The notes under the pieces are model-generated. The model was not told the DNA's origin and did no database searches. It saw nothing but the letters and a program-made list of their open reading frames with translations. Shown one piece after another: positions 1-7,844 of a stretch of 64,000 bases of DNA. Origin of the DNA: Thermoproteota archaeon (GTDB lineage: Archaea; Korarchaeota; Korarchaeia; Korarchaeales; Korarchaeaceae); assembly GCA_027491395.1 (NCBI GenBank), contig JAOZFI010000017.1:29672-93671 (forward strand). The letters run 5' to 3'. How positions within the stretch are numbered: position 1 is the first letter of the stretch; each line of letters opens with the position of its first letter. Position numbers and translations under genes: made by a program.

Positions 1-562
1 CGAGAAGCTCGTACCTACCCGGATGATACAGTTTGTCCCTCAAAATACGCTCCAAATCGTCGTAGGATAACTCCTCTATCTTTCTGGCGTCTTGATAACG
101 GGTGGGGTCCTTATCATAAACCCCGTCCACCCCGGTCATCTTCACTAAGAGGCCCAAGCCAAGCCTCTCGGCCATGAGCGCTGCAACAGCGTCCGTGGAC
201 TGCCCGGGCTGCATACCTCCAGATACAGGTATCTTGCCCAATTGAAAAGCGAGAGCAGCCTCATCGTAGTCCTCGATCACTCTTGGGAAGGCGCTCTTCC
301 CCAGAGCTGCTATCATGACCAAGGCATGTAGCCTCGTGGCGAGTATCCCGGCCTGATCCTGCAGGAACTTACTCCCACCTAACGATCCGACGGCCTCTAT
401 GTACCTCCTAGCGGTATCGCTTCCGCCCGTGACTATAGCCAGTTTTCTGTCCTTGGAAAGGTCTCTAACAACTTTAGCCATTCTCTCGATCAGGGTGAAG
501 TCCCCATTGGTGATGCCCTTGAACACGTGTCCTCCCAGAAGTAGGACGAATCCCTCAGTCAT
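1..562 (-). CDS. pyrH: UMP kinase, archaeal type (3' end cut off by window)
   Basis: Amino-acid-kinase family enzyme that phosphorylates UMP to UDP in pyrimidine nucleotide synthesis. I translated it by hand from the ATG at 562; about 187 residues are visible and the frame runs off the left edge without a stop. The family is about 225-230 residues, so roughly 40 are missing. Visible signatures are an N-terminal LLLGGHVF strand with a glycine turn, a VTGGSDTAR loop, a GGMQPGQSTDAVAA segment and TGVDGVYDKDP near the nucleotide site. It lies just downstream of taw1 on the same strand with about 9 bases between them, so the two are probably co-transcribed. An isopentenyl phosphate kinase is the main alternative, but the GQSTDAVAA and DGVYDKDP motifs favour UMP kinase. 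Confidence 0.9.
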   Translation of the reverse strand, partial: MTEGFVLLLGGHVFKGITNGDFTLIERMAKVVRDLSKDRKLAIVTGGSDTARRYIEAVGSLGGSKFLQDQAGILATRLHALVMIAALGKSAFPRVIEDYDEAALAFQLGKIPVSGGMQPGQSTDAVAALMAERLGLGLLVKMTGVDGVYDKDPTRYQDARKIEELSYDDLERILRDKLYHPGRYELL

Positions 563-571
563 GAGATCACC

Positions 572-1576
572 TTAGTAGAATCTTATCGCCCTCTCCAATC
601 TCGATAGGAGCACTATCCTACTATCAGGAGATTCATCTATGATGTTATAACCCGTCAGCTCCGCTATTTTGGATGCGAAAGCCCTGACCTCGTCATGGGT
701 TGGCATGTTCTCCCTCCCTAGCCTCCTTCTAGAGTAGCCTACCCACATGTAAGCCTTGGGCTCCACATAAGTGGGCTGAGATTCCCTTATAATCCGAGAG
801 AATTCTTCTATCACCTTATCATCCATATTAAACCCCTTTATCAAGGGTATCCTCATGACGGTTGGGGAGGAGAAGGACTGAAGCATCTCTAGGGTCTTCT
901 GAAGCCTAGACCATGCGTCAGGCCACAATGGACGGGTTATTTCCATGTAGAGCCTCTCGTTTGGCGCGGGGACGGTGACATATAGTTGAGTAGGCTCTCT
1001 TTCCAAGTTCTCCAGCCTCTCTGGGAGGGTACCATTCGTGACGATAAAGGTGGTCATCCCCCTCTTTGCGTACGCTTCCACGAGTCCACCTATGTGCGGG
1101 TAAAGTGTGGGCTCTCCCGTCAGGGATATGGCTGCATGCTTTGGCTCCTCTGCCTCGTACACCCATTCCTTCCTAAACACCTTCACTCCCTTGTAGCCCT
1201 GTACTACCATCCTCTGCAATCTGATACTCTCATCAGCTATTTCCTCAGGATCATCCCATTTCGCCCCCTCTTCAGGTACCTCCTTCCACCTGAACTCAGC
1301 CGGTACATCGCTCACATTTAACCTCCAGCAGTAGAGGCACTGTAGGTTGCAGAAGGACGCTGTCGGGGTCATCTGGAGGCATCTCCACGAGGGAATGCCG
1401 TAGAACTTGTGCTTGTAGCAAGTTCTTCCCTCCATTAGAGCCTTTCTGAACCAGTAGCATGGCTTCATGGCAGAATGATTCAGAATAATTTTGTACCCCT
1501 GCTTCTCCATGAGTTTCCTTACGTGATCGGGTATCCTCACGAGACCGGTGGATAACATCTTTATCCATGCTGACAC
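572..1576 (-). CDS. taw1: tRNA 4-demethylwyosine synthase (radical SAM, Taw1/TYW1)
   Basis: Radical SAM enzyme that condenses pyruvate carbons onto N1-methylguanosine-37 of tRNA-Phe to build the tricyclic wyosine core. The radical SAM cluster motif CxxxCxxC is C76, C80 and C83 (FCNLQCLYCW). Three more cysteines, C40, C53 and C66, are spaced 13 and 13 apart, the pattern of the second Fe-S cluster of archaeal TYW1. The SLTGEPTLYPHI motif and a conserved lysine-rich region follow. At 334 residues it matches archaeal family length. It is followed by pyrH on the same strand, and a divergent translin-like gene begins 18 bases upstream, so the promoter must be very compact. Confidence 0.95.
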   Translation of the reverse strand: MSAWIKMLSTGLVRIPDHVRKLMEKQGYKIILNHSAMKPCYWFRKALMEGRTCYKHKFYGIPSWRCLQMTPTASFCNLQCLYCWRLNVSDVPAEFRWKEVPEEGAKWDDPEEIADESIRLQRMVVQGYKGVKVFRKEWVYEAEEPKHAAISLTGEPTLYPHIGGLVEAYAKRGMTTFIVTNGTLPERLENLEREPTQLYVTVPAPNERLYMEITRPLWPDAWSRLQKTLEMLQSFSSPTVMRIPLIKGFNMDDKVIEEFSRIIRESQPTYVEPKAYMWVGYSRRRLGRENMPTHDEVRAFASKIAELTGYNIIDESPDSRIVLLSRLERAIRFY

Positions 1577-1593
1577 CGAGTTCCCGATAAATA

Positions 1594-2208
1594 ATGATTC
1601 GCCCGAATAAGGTAACCGAACAGCTGAGGAGATCTCGACTCGAACTGGAGAAGCTTAATATCCTCAGAGAGAAGGCCATATCTCTCTCTAGAGGCTGGCT
1701 CACTAGGTGCAGGGAGCTTATATCGAGGGCGAGGGGCATGGAGGATCTGGACAGGGTCGAGAGGGAATTGACGGACATTCTAAAAGAGATAAGGGAATTC
1801 CTCTCAGAGTGTAAGGAGGAGTTGGGATACTTGGATCCCACTCTGAGGAACATCGTCTCCGATCCCATACAAGAGGCGGTCGAAGGGATAGTTCTGTCGA
1901 GATTGCTTTCCGGAAAAGAAGTTCCGTTCCATAAAGATCTGGGAGTTGGTCCCAGAGAGTACGTGCTGGGCATCGGTGATTCGGTGGGCGAGCTCAGGAG
2001 GGTAGCTCTACATTTACTCTTGGAGGGGAGGATTGGCGAGGCTGAACGCCTCGCCGAGATGATGGAGGAGATATATGAAGGACTGAACCTCATAGTGCTT
2101 CCTGACTCACTAGTCCCGGCCAGGAGGAAGGCGGATGTCGCCAGATCCTTGGTCGAGAAGACCCTCTCGGAGATTCTCATGCTCAAGTCATCGGGTGGTG
2201 GGGGATGA
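1594..2208 (+). CDS. Translin-family nucleic-acid-binding protein
   Basis: Helical protein of 204 residues resembling the archaeal translin family (COG2178), which binds RNA or single-stranded DNA as multimers. The N-terminal half is a long charged coiled coil. The core carries the family-like segment GIGDSVGELRRVALHLLLEGR (about residues 127-147), followed by an amphipathic helix and a YEGLNLIVLPDSL turn. The C-terminus ends in a glycine run after LKSS. The stop overlaps the next gene by four bases (ATGA), so it is translationally coupled to ribK. What it does in archaea is not established; the family assignment rests on the GDSVGELRR core and all-helical layout. Confidence 0.75.
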   Translation: MIRPNKVTEQLRRSRLELEKLNILREKAISLSRGWLTRCRELISRARGMEDLDRVERELTDILKEIREFLSECKEELGYLDPTLRNIVSDPIQEAVEGIVLSRLLSGKEVPFHKDLGVGPREYVLGIGDSVGELRRVALHLLLEGRIGEAERLAEMMEEIYEGLNLIVLPDSLVPARRKADVARSLVEKTLSEILMLKSSGGGG

Positions 2209-2882
2209 GCAGGGACTTCAAGGAGCTGGATCCCTACACATCACACCTGCTGCTGGCCGTTATCCTCTTGGGAGGATCGAAAAAACCAGTGAGAGCCTCC
2301 GATTTATGCGAATATCTCAACACCTCCAGAGCTACGATATCTAGGTGGATTTCTAGGGCGGAGGACCTAGGCTTCCTCAGGTCAACCATGGCTAGAAGGG
2401 TCAAGTACGTGATGGCCACTCAGAAGGCATTGGAACTGGTCAGAACCCTTTATGAGATGACTCAGGGTATAAGCTGGGACGAAGAGGTACTTATGGCCGA
2501 GGTATTCTCGGGGATGAAGGAAGGAGCCTATTACATGTCCAGACCAGGCTATGTGATGGGCTTCAAGGAGGTTCTGGGCTACATACCCTTCCCAGGCACG
2601 TTAAACCTCAGAGCGAGGGGAGAAGACATCTCCAAGATAAGGGAATGGAGGAGGAGGGTGAGGCCTAAGGTGGTGCCTGGATTTGTGGAATCGGGCAGGA
2701 CATTCGGGGATGTGGAGGTTCTACCCGTGGTTCTAAACGGATCTGTGGGGGCTCATGCGATTTTCCCGCTCAGGAGACATTACGGAGATGATGTACTGGA
2801 GATAATACACCCTGAAAGCCTGAGGATCAAATTGAACGTTAAAGACGGAGATATAGTAGCCATCACTTTGAAGAAGTGGTAG
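2205..2882 (+). CDS. ribK: CTP-dependent riboflavin kinase with N-terminal winged helix
   Basis: Makes FMN from riboflavin using CTP, the archaeal replacement for ATP-dependent riboflavin kinase. Residues 1-85 form a winged-helix domain (SDLCEYLNTSRATISRWISRA), a fusion seen in many archaeal RibK proteins. Residues 95-225 are the kinase barrel with GMKEGAYYMSRPGY, a PFPGTLNLR substrate loop, and a C-terminal HPESLRIKLNVKDGD strand. Start and upstream stop overlap as ATGA. The fused DNA-binding domain suggests it may also regulate transcription, possibly its own, but no site was identified. It converges on tRNA-Val; the tRNA 3' end begins one base after the stop codon. Confidence 0.93.
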   Translation: MSRDFKELDPYTSHLLLAVILLGGSKKPVRASDLCEYLNTSRATISRWISRAEDLGFLRSTMARRVKYVMATQKALELVRTLYEMTQGISWDEEVLMAEVFSGMKEGAYYMSRPGYVMGFKEVLGYIPFPGTLNLRARGEDISKIREWRRRVRPKVVPGFVESGRTFGDVEVLPVVLNGSVGAHAIFPLRRHYGDDVLEIIHPESLRIKLNVKDGDIVAITLKKW

Positions 2883-2955
2883 TGGGCCGGGGGGGACTCG
2901 AACCCCCGACCTCCGCCGTGTGAGGGCGGCGTCATAGCCGCTAGACCACCGGCCC
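2883..2955 (-). tRNA. tRNA-Val (anticodon CAC)
   Basis: Read on the minus strand, a 73-base cloverleaf folds cleanly: a 7-bp acceptor stem (GGGCCGG/CCGGCCC), a D arm with TAGCGGCTAT loop, a 5-bp anticodon stem (CCGCC/GGCGG) around loop CTCACAC giving anticodon CAC, and a 5-bp T stem (GGGGG/CCCCC) around TTCGAGT. The discriminator is A. CCA is not encoded, and there is no intron. The 3' end abuts the ribK stop codon on the other strand. An AT-rich stretch at about 2975-2992 is the likely promoter. Confidence 0.95.
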
Positions 2956-3160
2956 CTTGAGTCCGACCGATCGCTCGATTTTAATCTTTATGTGGTCCTC
3001 TCCCCTAGGTGGATATACCATCGATTTTTTCAGGTAATTAAAATGATGATTAAGGCGATATAGGAAACTTAACAAAAATGACCTACGTTTTTTCATGCCA
3101 TTAGATGGTAATGCCAAAGGAGTAAGGGCAGCTATTTTAATTAACAGGAGCAGGTAGCTG

Positions 3161-4456
3161 ATGGCTGAAATGATTAACGGAATCAGGGGGCTGGAAAGGG
3201 ATCTGAAACTATTGCTCATAGCAAGCATACCCACGGGGCTCTCTGGTGGGATGTTCTACGCCGTCTGGGGTTTATACTTCGAGACAGAAGGTATAAATGT
3301 TAGTCTACTGGGTCTCTACAGCTTCTTGGAAGGTCTATTGATGGCGGTGGTCTTCATTCCGGCCGGTCTCATCACCGATAAGATGGGAAGAAAGAAACCC
3401 GTCCTGATAGGGTACATGCTTTCCGCCGTGTCTCTAGCCATAGTATCGCTCTGGGATCTCAATCTACCGGCAATAATCTTGAGTGGAATCTTGGGAGGCT
3501 GTAGCTCCCTCGCCCTACCCGCTTTCCAAGCTTGGCTAGCCGACCTCGCTGGTAGCAGAATGGAAGAGGCCTCGAGCATCCAGATGTTCCTTTACAACGT
3601 CAGCTTCTCAGCTGGGAGTCTAATGGGATGGATCCCAGAACTCATGGTCATGTCGTCCCAAGACCTGAACTACTCCCAGGCGTACCGGTTGATGATACTC
3701 CTCTCTACGCTCGCGACTCTGATCGCCATACCCTTCTTCCTAACCATTAAAGATAAGAAGATGGCATATTCAACGACTAATCACCCAATAACTTTTAAGG
3801 ACATCCTGAGACCTCTGAACTCCTCTATGATACGAAGGCTTACTTTCCTCTTGGTCCTATCCAGCTTGGCCACAGGATTCTTCTATCCTTTAACCAGCTA
3901 TTACTTAGGAGAGAAGTATGGGGTCGAGTCCGGACCGGTTGGGACCGTTCTCTCCCTGATATACCTTATATCCTCATTCAGTTATCTAGTAGCTCCGGTG
4001 TTCTCCAAGCTCTTGGGACTCGTGAAATTCATCGTACTGTCCCAAGGCTTCGCCATACTCATGATGGCCCTGATCCCCCTAACTCATGACTTCCTGTTAA
4101 CCTCTACTTTACTTATCCTTCAGGTTATGGGGACTTACGCGCCCTTCCCACTGATATGGGCACTTTTCATGGAGTACTCACCTCCTGACGAAAGAGGAAT
4201 GGTTAACTCTCTCTATAACCTCTCGGTAGTGGGTCCTAGGGCCATTTCCTCGCTGGCAGGAGGAAATATGATGAGCATATCACTTGAGTACCCCATATTT
4301 GCCTTCATCCTTCTGTACTCCCTCTATAACTTATTATTCGCCGCTCTCGTGAGGAGTTCCCGTTCCAAGAAGAGTTATCTGGCAAAGATGGCAGAGAACA
4401 CGGGGGATGAGAATGGACTTGAGGGGCAGGATAGATGCAACACTACTGAGGCATGA
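3161..4456 (+). CDS. MFS transporter
   Basis: Integral membrane carrier of 431 residues with about twelve hydrophobic segments. The loop between helices 2 and 3 carries the major facilitator signature GLITDKMGRKKPVLIGY (about residues 62-78). The C-terminus ends in a charged cytoplasmic tail. Substrate cannot be read from the sequence. The ATG follows an AGGAG-like site, and an AT-rich box TATTTTAATTAA at about 3131-3142 is the probable promoter. The last 50 bases overlap the start of deoC, so the two are likely co-expressed; a nucleoside or deoxynucleoside exporter or importer is possible from that context but unproven. Confidence 0.85.
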   Translation: MAEMINGIRGLERDLKLLLIASIPTGLSGGMFYAVWGLYFETEGINVSLLGLYSFLEGLLMAVVFIPAGLITDKMGRKKPVLIGYMLSAVSLAIVSLWDLNLPAIILSGILGGCSSLALPAFQAWLADLAGSRMEEASSIQMFLYNVSFSAGSLMGWIPELMVMSSQDLNYSQAYRLMILLSTLATLIAIPFFLTIKDKKMAYSTTNHPITFKDILRPLNSSMIRRLTFLLVLSSLATGFFYPLTSYYLGEKYGVESGPVGTVLSLIYLISSFSYLVAPVFSKLLGLVKFIVLSQGFAILMMALIPLTHDFLLTSTLLILQVMGTYAPFPLIWALFMEYSPPDERGMVNSLYNLSVVGPRAISSLAGGNMMSISLEYPIFAFILLYSLYNLLFAALVRSSRSKKSYLAKMAENTGDENGLEGQDRCNTTEA

Positions 4457-5030
4457 TGTCCTCATATCTGCGGTCGTGGAATTCGCGGAAAGGGCGGCAA
4501 GGGAGGGGATGAGGTCTGTTGTGGTTTACCCCTTCTATGCTCAGCGTCTGGCGGCGACAGATATGGGAATACCGATATGTACGGTAGTAGGCTTTCCTCA
4601 CGGCTCTCAACTCAAGGAAGCGAAAGTGGGGGAGGCAAAACTGGCTCGAGAGATTGGCGTCTCCGAGATAGACTATGTGATCAGCATATCTGCGGTGAAG
4701 AACGGACTGTTCGATTACCTGAAGGAGGAAGCTGATCTCATAACTGCCGTCTTCTCAGGTACGGTTAAGGCCATTATTGAGGTACCCCTTCTCTCTGAAA
4801 ATGAGCTGAAGAGCACATTAAGGGCCTTAGAGTCCACTGATGTGGATTACGTGAAGACATCCACAGGACTGTACAGGCCTGTGACATCCGACGATGTCAG
4901 GAGGATAAAAGAGCTCACTGACAAGAAAATAAAAGCTTCCGGAGGAATAAGGACCAAGGAGCAGGCTATTGAGTTGGTTAGGTCGGGAGCCGATGTGTTA
5001 GGGACCAGTAAGCCTTTTGACATACTGTAG
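4407..5030 (+). CDS. deoC: Deoxyribose-phosphate aldolase
   Basis: Class I aldolase cleaving 2-deoxyribose-5-phosphate to glyceraldehyde-3-phosphate and acetaldehyde. The Schiff-base lysine is K150 in DYVKTSTG, and the second lysine is K177 in KASGGIR. The acidic position is D89 in EIDYVI, where the family usually has DMV. The phosphate-binding GADVLGTSKP closes the barrel. Length 207 matches compact archaeal DeoC. The start at 4407 overlaps the MFS gene by 50 bases; a second ATG at 4413 is equally possible. It converges on the radical SAM gene with only five bases between the stops. Confidence 0.92.
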   Translation: MRMDLRGRIDATLLRHDVLISAVVEFAERAAREGMRSVVVYPFYAQRLAATDMGIPICTVVGFPHGSQLKEAKVGEAKLAREIGVSEIDYVISISAVKNGLFDYLKEEADLITAVFSGTVKAIIEVPLLSENELKSTLRALESTDVDYVKTSTGLYRPVTSDDVRRIKELTDKKIKASGGIRTKEQAIELVRSGADVLGTSKPFDIL

Positions 5031-5035
5031 CGGGA

Positions 5036-6139
5036 TCAGGCTCCTATCACCCAGCGGGCAACGTAGCTCCTAGGGCACTGGACAGTACCCCTGTAATAGG
5101 GGCAGAAGGAACAAGTTGGACTGTTACCCCAACAGTCGAACTCATTGCTGTTGGCTATGTGACAGCCATCCCAGAGGAGGCAGTCGTTGCATGACGGGAA
5201 ATCAGCGATCCTCACCTTAGCCCTGAACGACACGTACTCGGGGGACCACCATATCTCCCTCAAGCTCCTCTCCTTCAGATCGCCGAAAACTAGCTGCTTT
5301 ACCTCCACCTCCCTTCCATCGATCCAAGCCCTGTAGTCGTGAAGGGTGAAGAGGCATGGGACGACCTTCCCATCAAATGAGATGGCAAAGGCCCCCTCCT
5401 CAATGAAGGGACACCTCCTCTCAGTCTTGTAGTAGAAGAAGGGTTCTATCACCCTGATATGGTGGAGCATTGACAAGGTCCTGACCCTTTCCATGATTTT
5501 CGTGACGTTATCGGGATGCACCTTATCATGTATCTGCTCACGAGCGAGGGCAGGGTGAGTAGCTATCAGATTGGACAGGAGGACGCCCCTAGCCCCTACC
5601 TCGGCTGCCCATTCTATTAGATCAGGTAGCTTGCTAACCGTGCTCTTCAGGAGGACGGTGGAGATCCACAGCTCCACTCCATCCCTGTTGGCTAGCTCCC
5701 TGATTCCTTCCTCAACTACATGAAAGCTCGATCCCACCCTAATCCTCCTGTACATCTCCGGATCCGTGACATCCACGCTGACGAAAACCCAAGAGAAATA
5801 GCGACTTATCGTATCGGCTTTCCTCAAGAGGGTGGTTCCGTTGGTAATCATCCCTAGATCAAATCTCTCCGCCGCTTTCCTCGCGAAGTCCTCAAACCTC
5901 GGGTGGATCGTGGGCTCTCCCCATCCGCTGAACCACAGATCTTGGACTCCCACATTGTTGAGCTCCCCAATCACCCGATCAAACAGCTCCTCACCCATGA
6001 ATCCTATCCTCTCATTCCAGCTCTGCCTGTAACAGAATTTGCAGTTGAGGTTGCAGGAGGTCGTGAGCTCTACATGTGCCTCCTTTGGGGGATCAGGGTC
6101 CGGCAGATAAAAGCCTCCATGCACCCTTATCTTCTCCAA
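5036..6139 (-). CDS. Radical SAM/SPASM protein, possibly a tungstopterin oxidoreductase maturase
   Basis: Radical SAM protein of 367 residues. The SAM-binding cluster motif is C29, C33 and C36 (CNLNCKFCYRQ), followed by the GWGEPTIHP motif. The last 60 residues are packed with cysteines (FPSCNDCLLWDGCH, then CWGN, CSFC, CPRS), a SPASM-type domain holding extra Fe-S clusters. The CPYYRGTVQCP ending recalls the radical SAM maturases of tungsten aldehyde ferredoxin oxidoreductases, but no such oxidoreductase lies in this window, so the target is unknown. A general peptide-modifying SPASM enzyme is the alternative. It is monocistronic and convergent with deoC. Confidence 0.7.
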   Translation of the reverse strand: MEKIRVHGGFYLPDPDPPKEAHVELTTSCNLNCKFCYRQSWNERIGFMGEELFDRVIGELNNVGVQDLWFSGWGEPTIHPRFEDFARKAAERFDLGMITNGTTLLRKADTISRYFSWVFVSVDVTDPEMYRRIRVGSSFHVVEEGIRELANRDGVELWISTVLLKSTVSKLPDLIEWAAEVGARGVLLSNLIATHPALAREQIHDKVHPDNVTKIMERVRTLSMLHHIRVIEPFFYYKTERRCPFIEEGAFAISFDGKVVPCLFTLHDYRAWIDGREVEVKQLVFGDLKERSLREIWWSPEYVSFRAKVRIADFPSCNDCLLWDGCHIANSNEFDCWGNSPTCSFCPYYRGTVQCPRSYVARWVIGA

Positions 6140-6211
6140 TGCTCCTCGACCGCCCCTCCATCAAATCCGTATTAAATGATTGCTATAACTGTGTGTTTAA
6201 GGAAGGAACCA

Positions 6212-6934
6212 TCAGCCGAGGAAGGTACTAGCTGCACCTCTGGGGGACTTACCCCATACCTTTTCGACCTCCTCCACGGGCAGATCCAGCTGCTTGGCTA
6301 CTAACTCCATAGAAATTTCCGGGTTCGTCCTCTTTATATCATCGACGGCGTGGATCAAGTAATCCTCATATGGAATGGCTTCCTCCCACAGCTTATCGAA
6401 TCTCTCCTTGAAGATCTTCGCCAGACTCTCCGACTCCACCTTTATACCAGTTCTCGTGGGCTGTTCCACCCCTATCTTCTCCGGGAATCCCATGACCACG
6501 ACTCTGTCGTCAACCACCATATGCCTGAGATCGTACACTACGAGTCCTCCGTGGTACCTCACCTCGGCCCCGGCCTTCGAATACCTGTAGCCCACGTAGA
6601 GCTTCTCCCTTCCCTTGGGCATCATGTACCTTATTTTCACACCCCTCGATGCGGCCGCTTCTATCTCCTTGACGATCTTGTCGAAGAATTCAGTAGAGTC
6701 CTTGGGCTTAGCGCCCGTCACAGACCCGAAGATCTCCTTAGTAGCTCCTCTCATGGCCTCCAGCACCGCGTTAAAGTACTGGGTTCTAGTGAGCATCTTG
6801 GTCACCTCCATGAGGTGCTCCACGAGCCTCTTCCTACCTTCGAGTTCGTGTCTGCTGAGGTAGAGCAGGATTATAGTGGCTATTAGCAGGGTGAGCTCCA
6901 CTATCAGAAGAGCTAAGGCCACTAAGTCCTCCAT
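6212..6934 (-). CDS. Membrane-anchored protein with degenerate phospholipase D-like domain
   Basis: I place the start at the internal ATG (MEDLVALALL), 10 bases after the thrB stop, giving 240 residues; the longer frame overlaps thrB. One transmembrane helix (residues 3-27) is followed by a cytoplasmic charged linker and a PLD-fold core resembling TrmB-type sensor domains. At the usual HxKxxxxD site the sequence DLRHMVVDDRVVVMGF has Asp and Arg where His and Lys should be, so catalysis is unlikely and a ligand-sensing or scaffolding role fits better. The C-terminal 50 residues resemble a small helix-turn-helix (MELVAKQLDLPVEEVEKVW). The thrB neighbour on the same strand may be co-transcribed. 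Function unknown. Confidence 0.6.
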   Translation of the reverse strand: MEDLVALALLIVELTLLIATIILLYLSRHELEGRKRLVEHLMEVTKMLTRTQYFNAVLEAMRGATKEIFGSVTGAKPKDSTEFFDKIVKEIEAAASRGVKIRYMMPKGREKLYVGYRYSKAGAEVRYHGGLVVYDLRHMVVDDRVVVMGFPEKIGVEQPTRTGIKVESESLAKIFKERFDKLWEEAIPYEDYLIHAVDDIKRTNPEISMELVAKQLDLPVEEVEKVWGKSPRGAASTFLG

Positions 6935-6944
6935 ATGGGGTCCC

Positions 6945-7844
6945 TCATATCTCATCCGCGCCGCCAGCCGGCGCCACATTCATCACCGTTGCTGGTATAC
7001 CTAGCCCTTTATAAGCCCGCCTCACCTCTTCGACAATTCGGTCGCACTCCTCGCATAGGAACAGCATGCTCGGTCCGGCTCCGCTGATGGACACACCTAG
7101 GGCCCCAGATTTCATAGCTATATCCTTAACTTCCCTATATCCCGGGATGAGCTTGGATCGGGACTCGTCTATTAAGGAGTAGGACATCCCCTCGCCTGCT
7201 AATCTCAAATCGCCTGTAGCAAGTCCGAGCAGCAGGGAGGCCAAGTGGGAGTAGTGCCTGATCATCTCTTCAATATTCACTCTTCTTGGGACGAGGGACC
7301 TCATTTTCTCAGTCTTCCTCTCGGGAATAGGTGTCCAAGGAACGGATAAGACGAACCTAACATCAGGATCTAGCTTCACGATCCTCCTTCCTATGACGAC
7401 CAATCCTCCGAACAAAGAGGGGGCGACGTTATCTGGGTGAGGAGAACCCGATGCCTCTCTCTCCCCTTCAGCCGCTGCTCTCACGAGATCCTCTTCCGAT
7501 AGCACACCACCCAGCTCCAAGTCCACTGCCCTCACTGCTGCGGCCGAGGACGCGCCACTGCTTCCTAGACCCCTGCCTGGCGGAACTCCCTTCCAAAGCT
7601 TTATCCTAGCGGTTAAATGCTGCTCCGAAGCTTTCAATGCGGCTCTCGCGGCAGCGGCGGCACTGTTTCTTCTTCCGAGGGGTACGGACTTCGCATAGGG
7701 GCCCTTAACCTCAGTGACTACAGCGTCCGGGCCACCGCTAACAAGCTCGACCTCGACCGTGTCGGAGAACGCATTAATCGCTATCCCCATTATGTCATAA
7801 CCGGGCCCCAAGTTGGCACTAGTGCTCCAGGCTCTGACCCTCAT
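6945..7844 (-). CDS. thrB: Homoserine kinase
   Basis: GHMP-family kinase phosphorylating L-homoserine, the fourth step of threonine synthesis from aspartate. The nucleotide loop is PPGRGLGSSGASSAAAV (about residues 86-102), the N-terminus has the STSANLGPGYD motif typical of ThrB, and the C-terminal GHMP motif is GVSISGAGPSMLFL. Length 299 is normal. The start overlaps the thrC stop by four bases, so the two are translated together and supply the product directly to threonine synthase. Confidence 0.95.
   Translation of the reverse strand: MRVRAWSTSANLGPGYDIMGIAINAFSDTVEVELVSGGPDAVVTEVKGPYAKSVPLGRRNSAAAAARAALKASEQHLTARIKLWKGVPPGRGLGSSGASSAAAVRAVDLELGGVLSEEDLVRAAAEGEREASGSPHPDNVAPSLFGGLVVIGRRIVKLDPDVRFVLSVPWTPIPERKTEKMRSLVPRRVNIEEMIRHYSHLASLLLGLATGDLRLAGEGMSYSLIDESRSKLIPGYREVKDIAMKSGALGVSISGAGPSMLFLCEECDRIVEEVRRAYKGLGIPATVMNVAPAGGADEI

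Noticed and set aside
1296..2186. Long minus-strand open frame of 296 residues.
   Set aside because: It is antisense to taw1 and the translin-like gene, with low-complexity Ser/Leu-rich translation; it mirrors real codons of the plus-strand gene.
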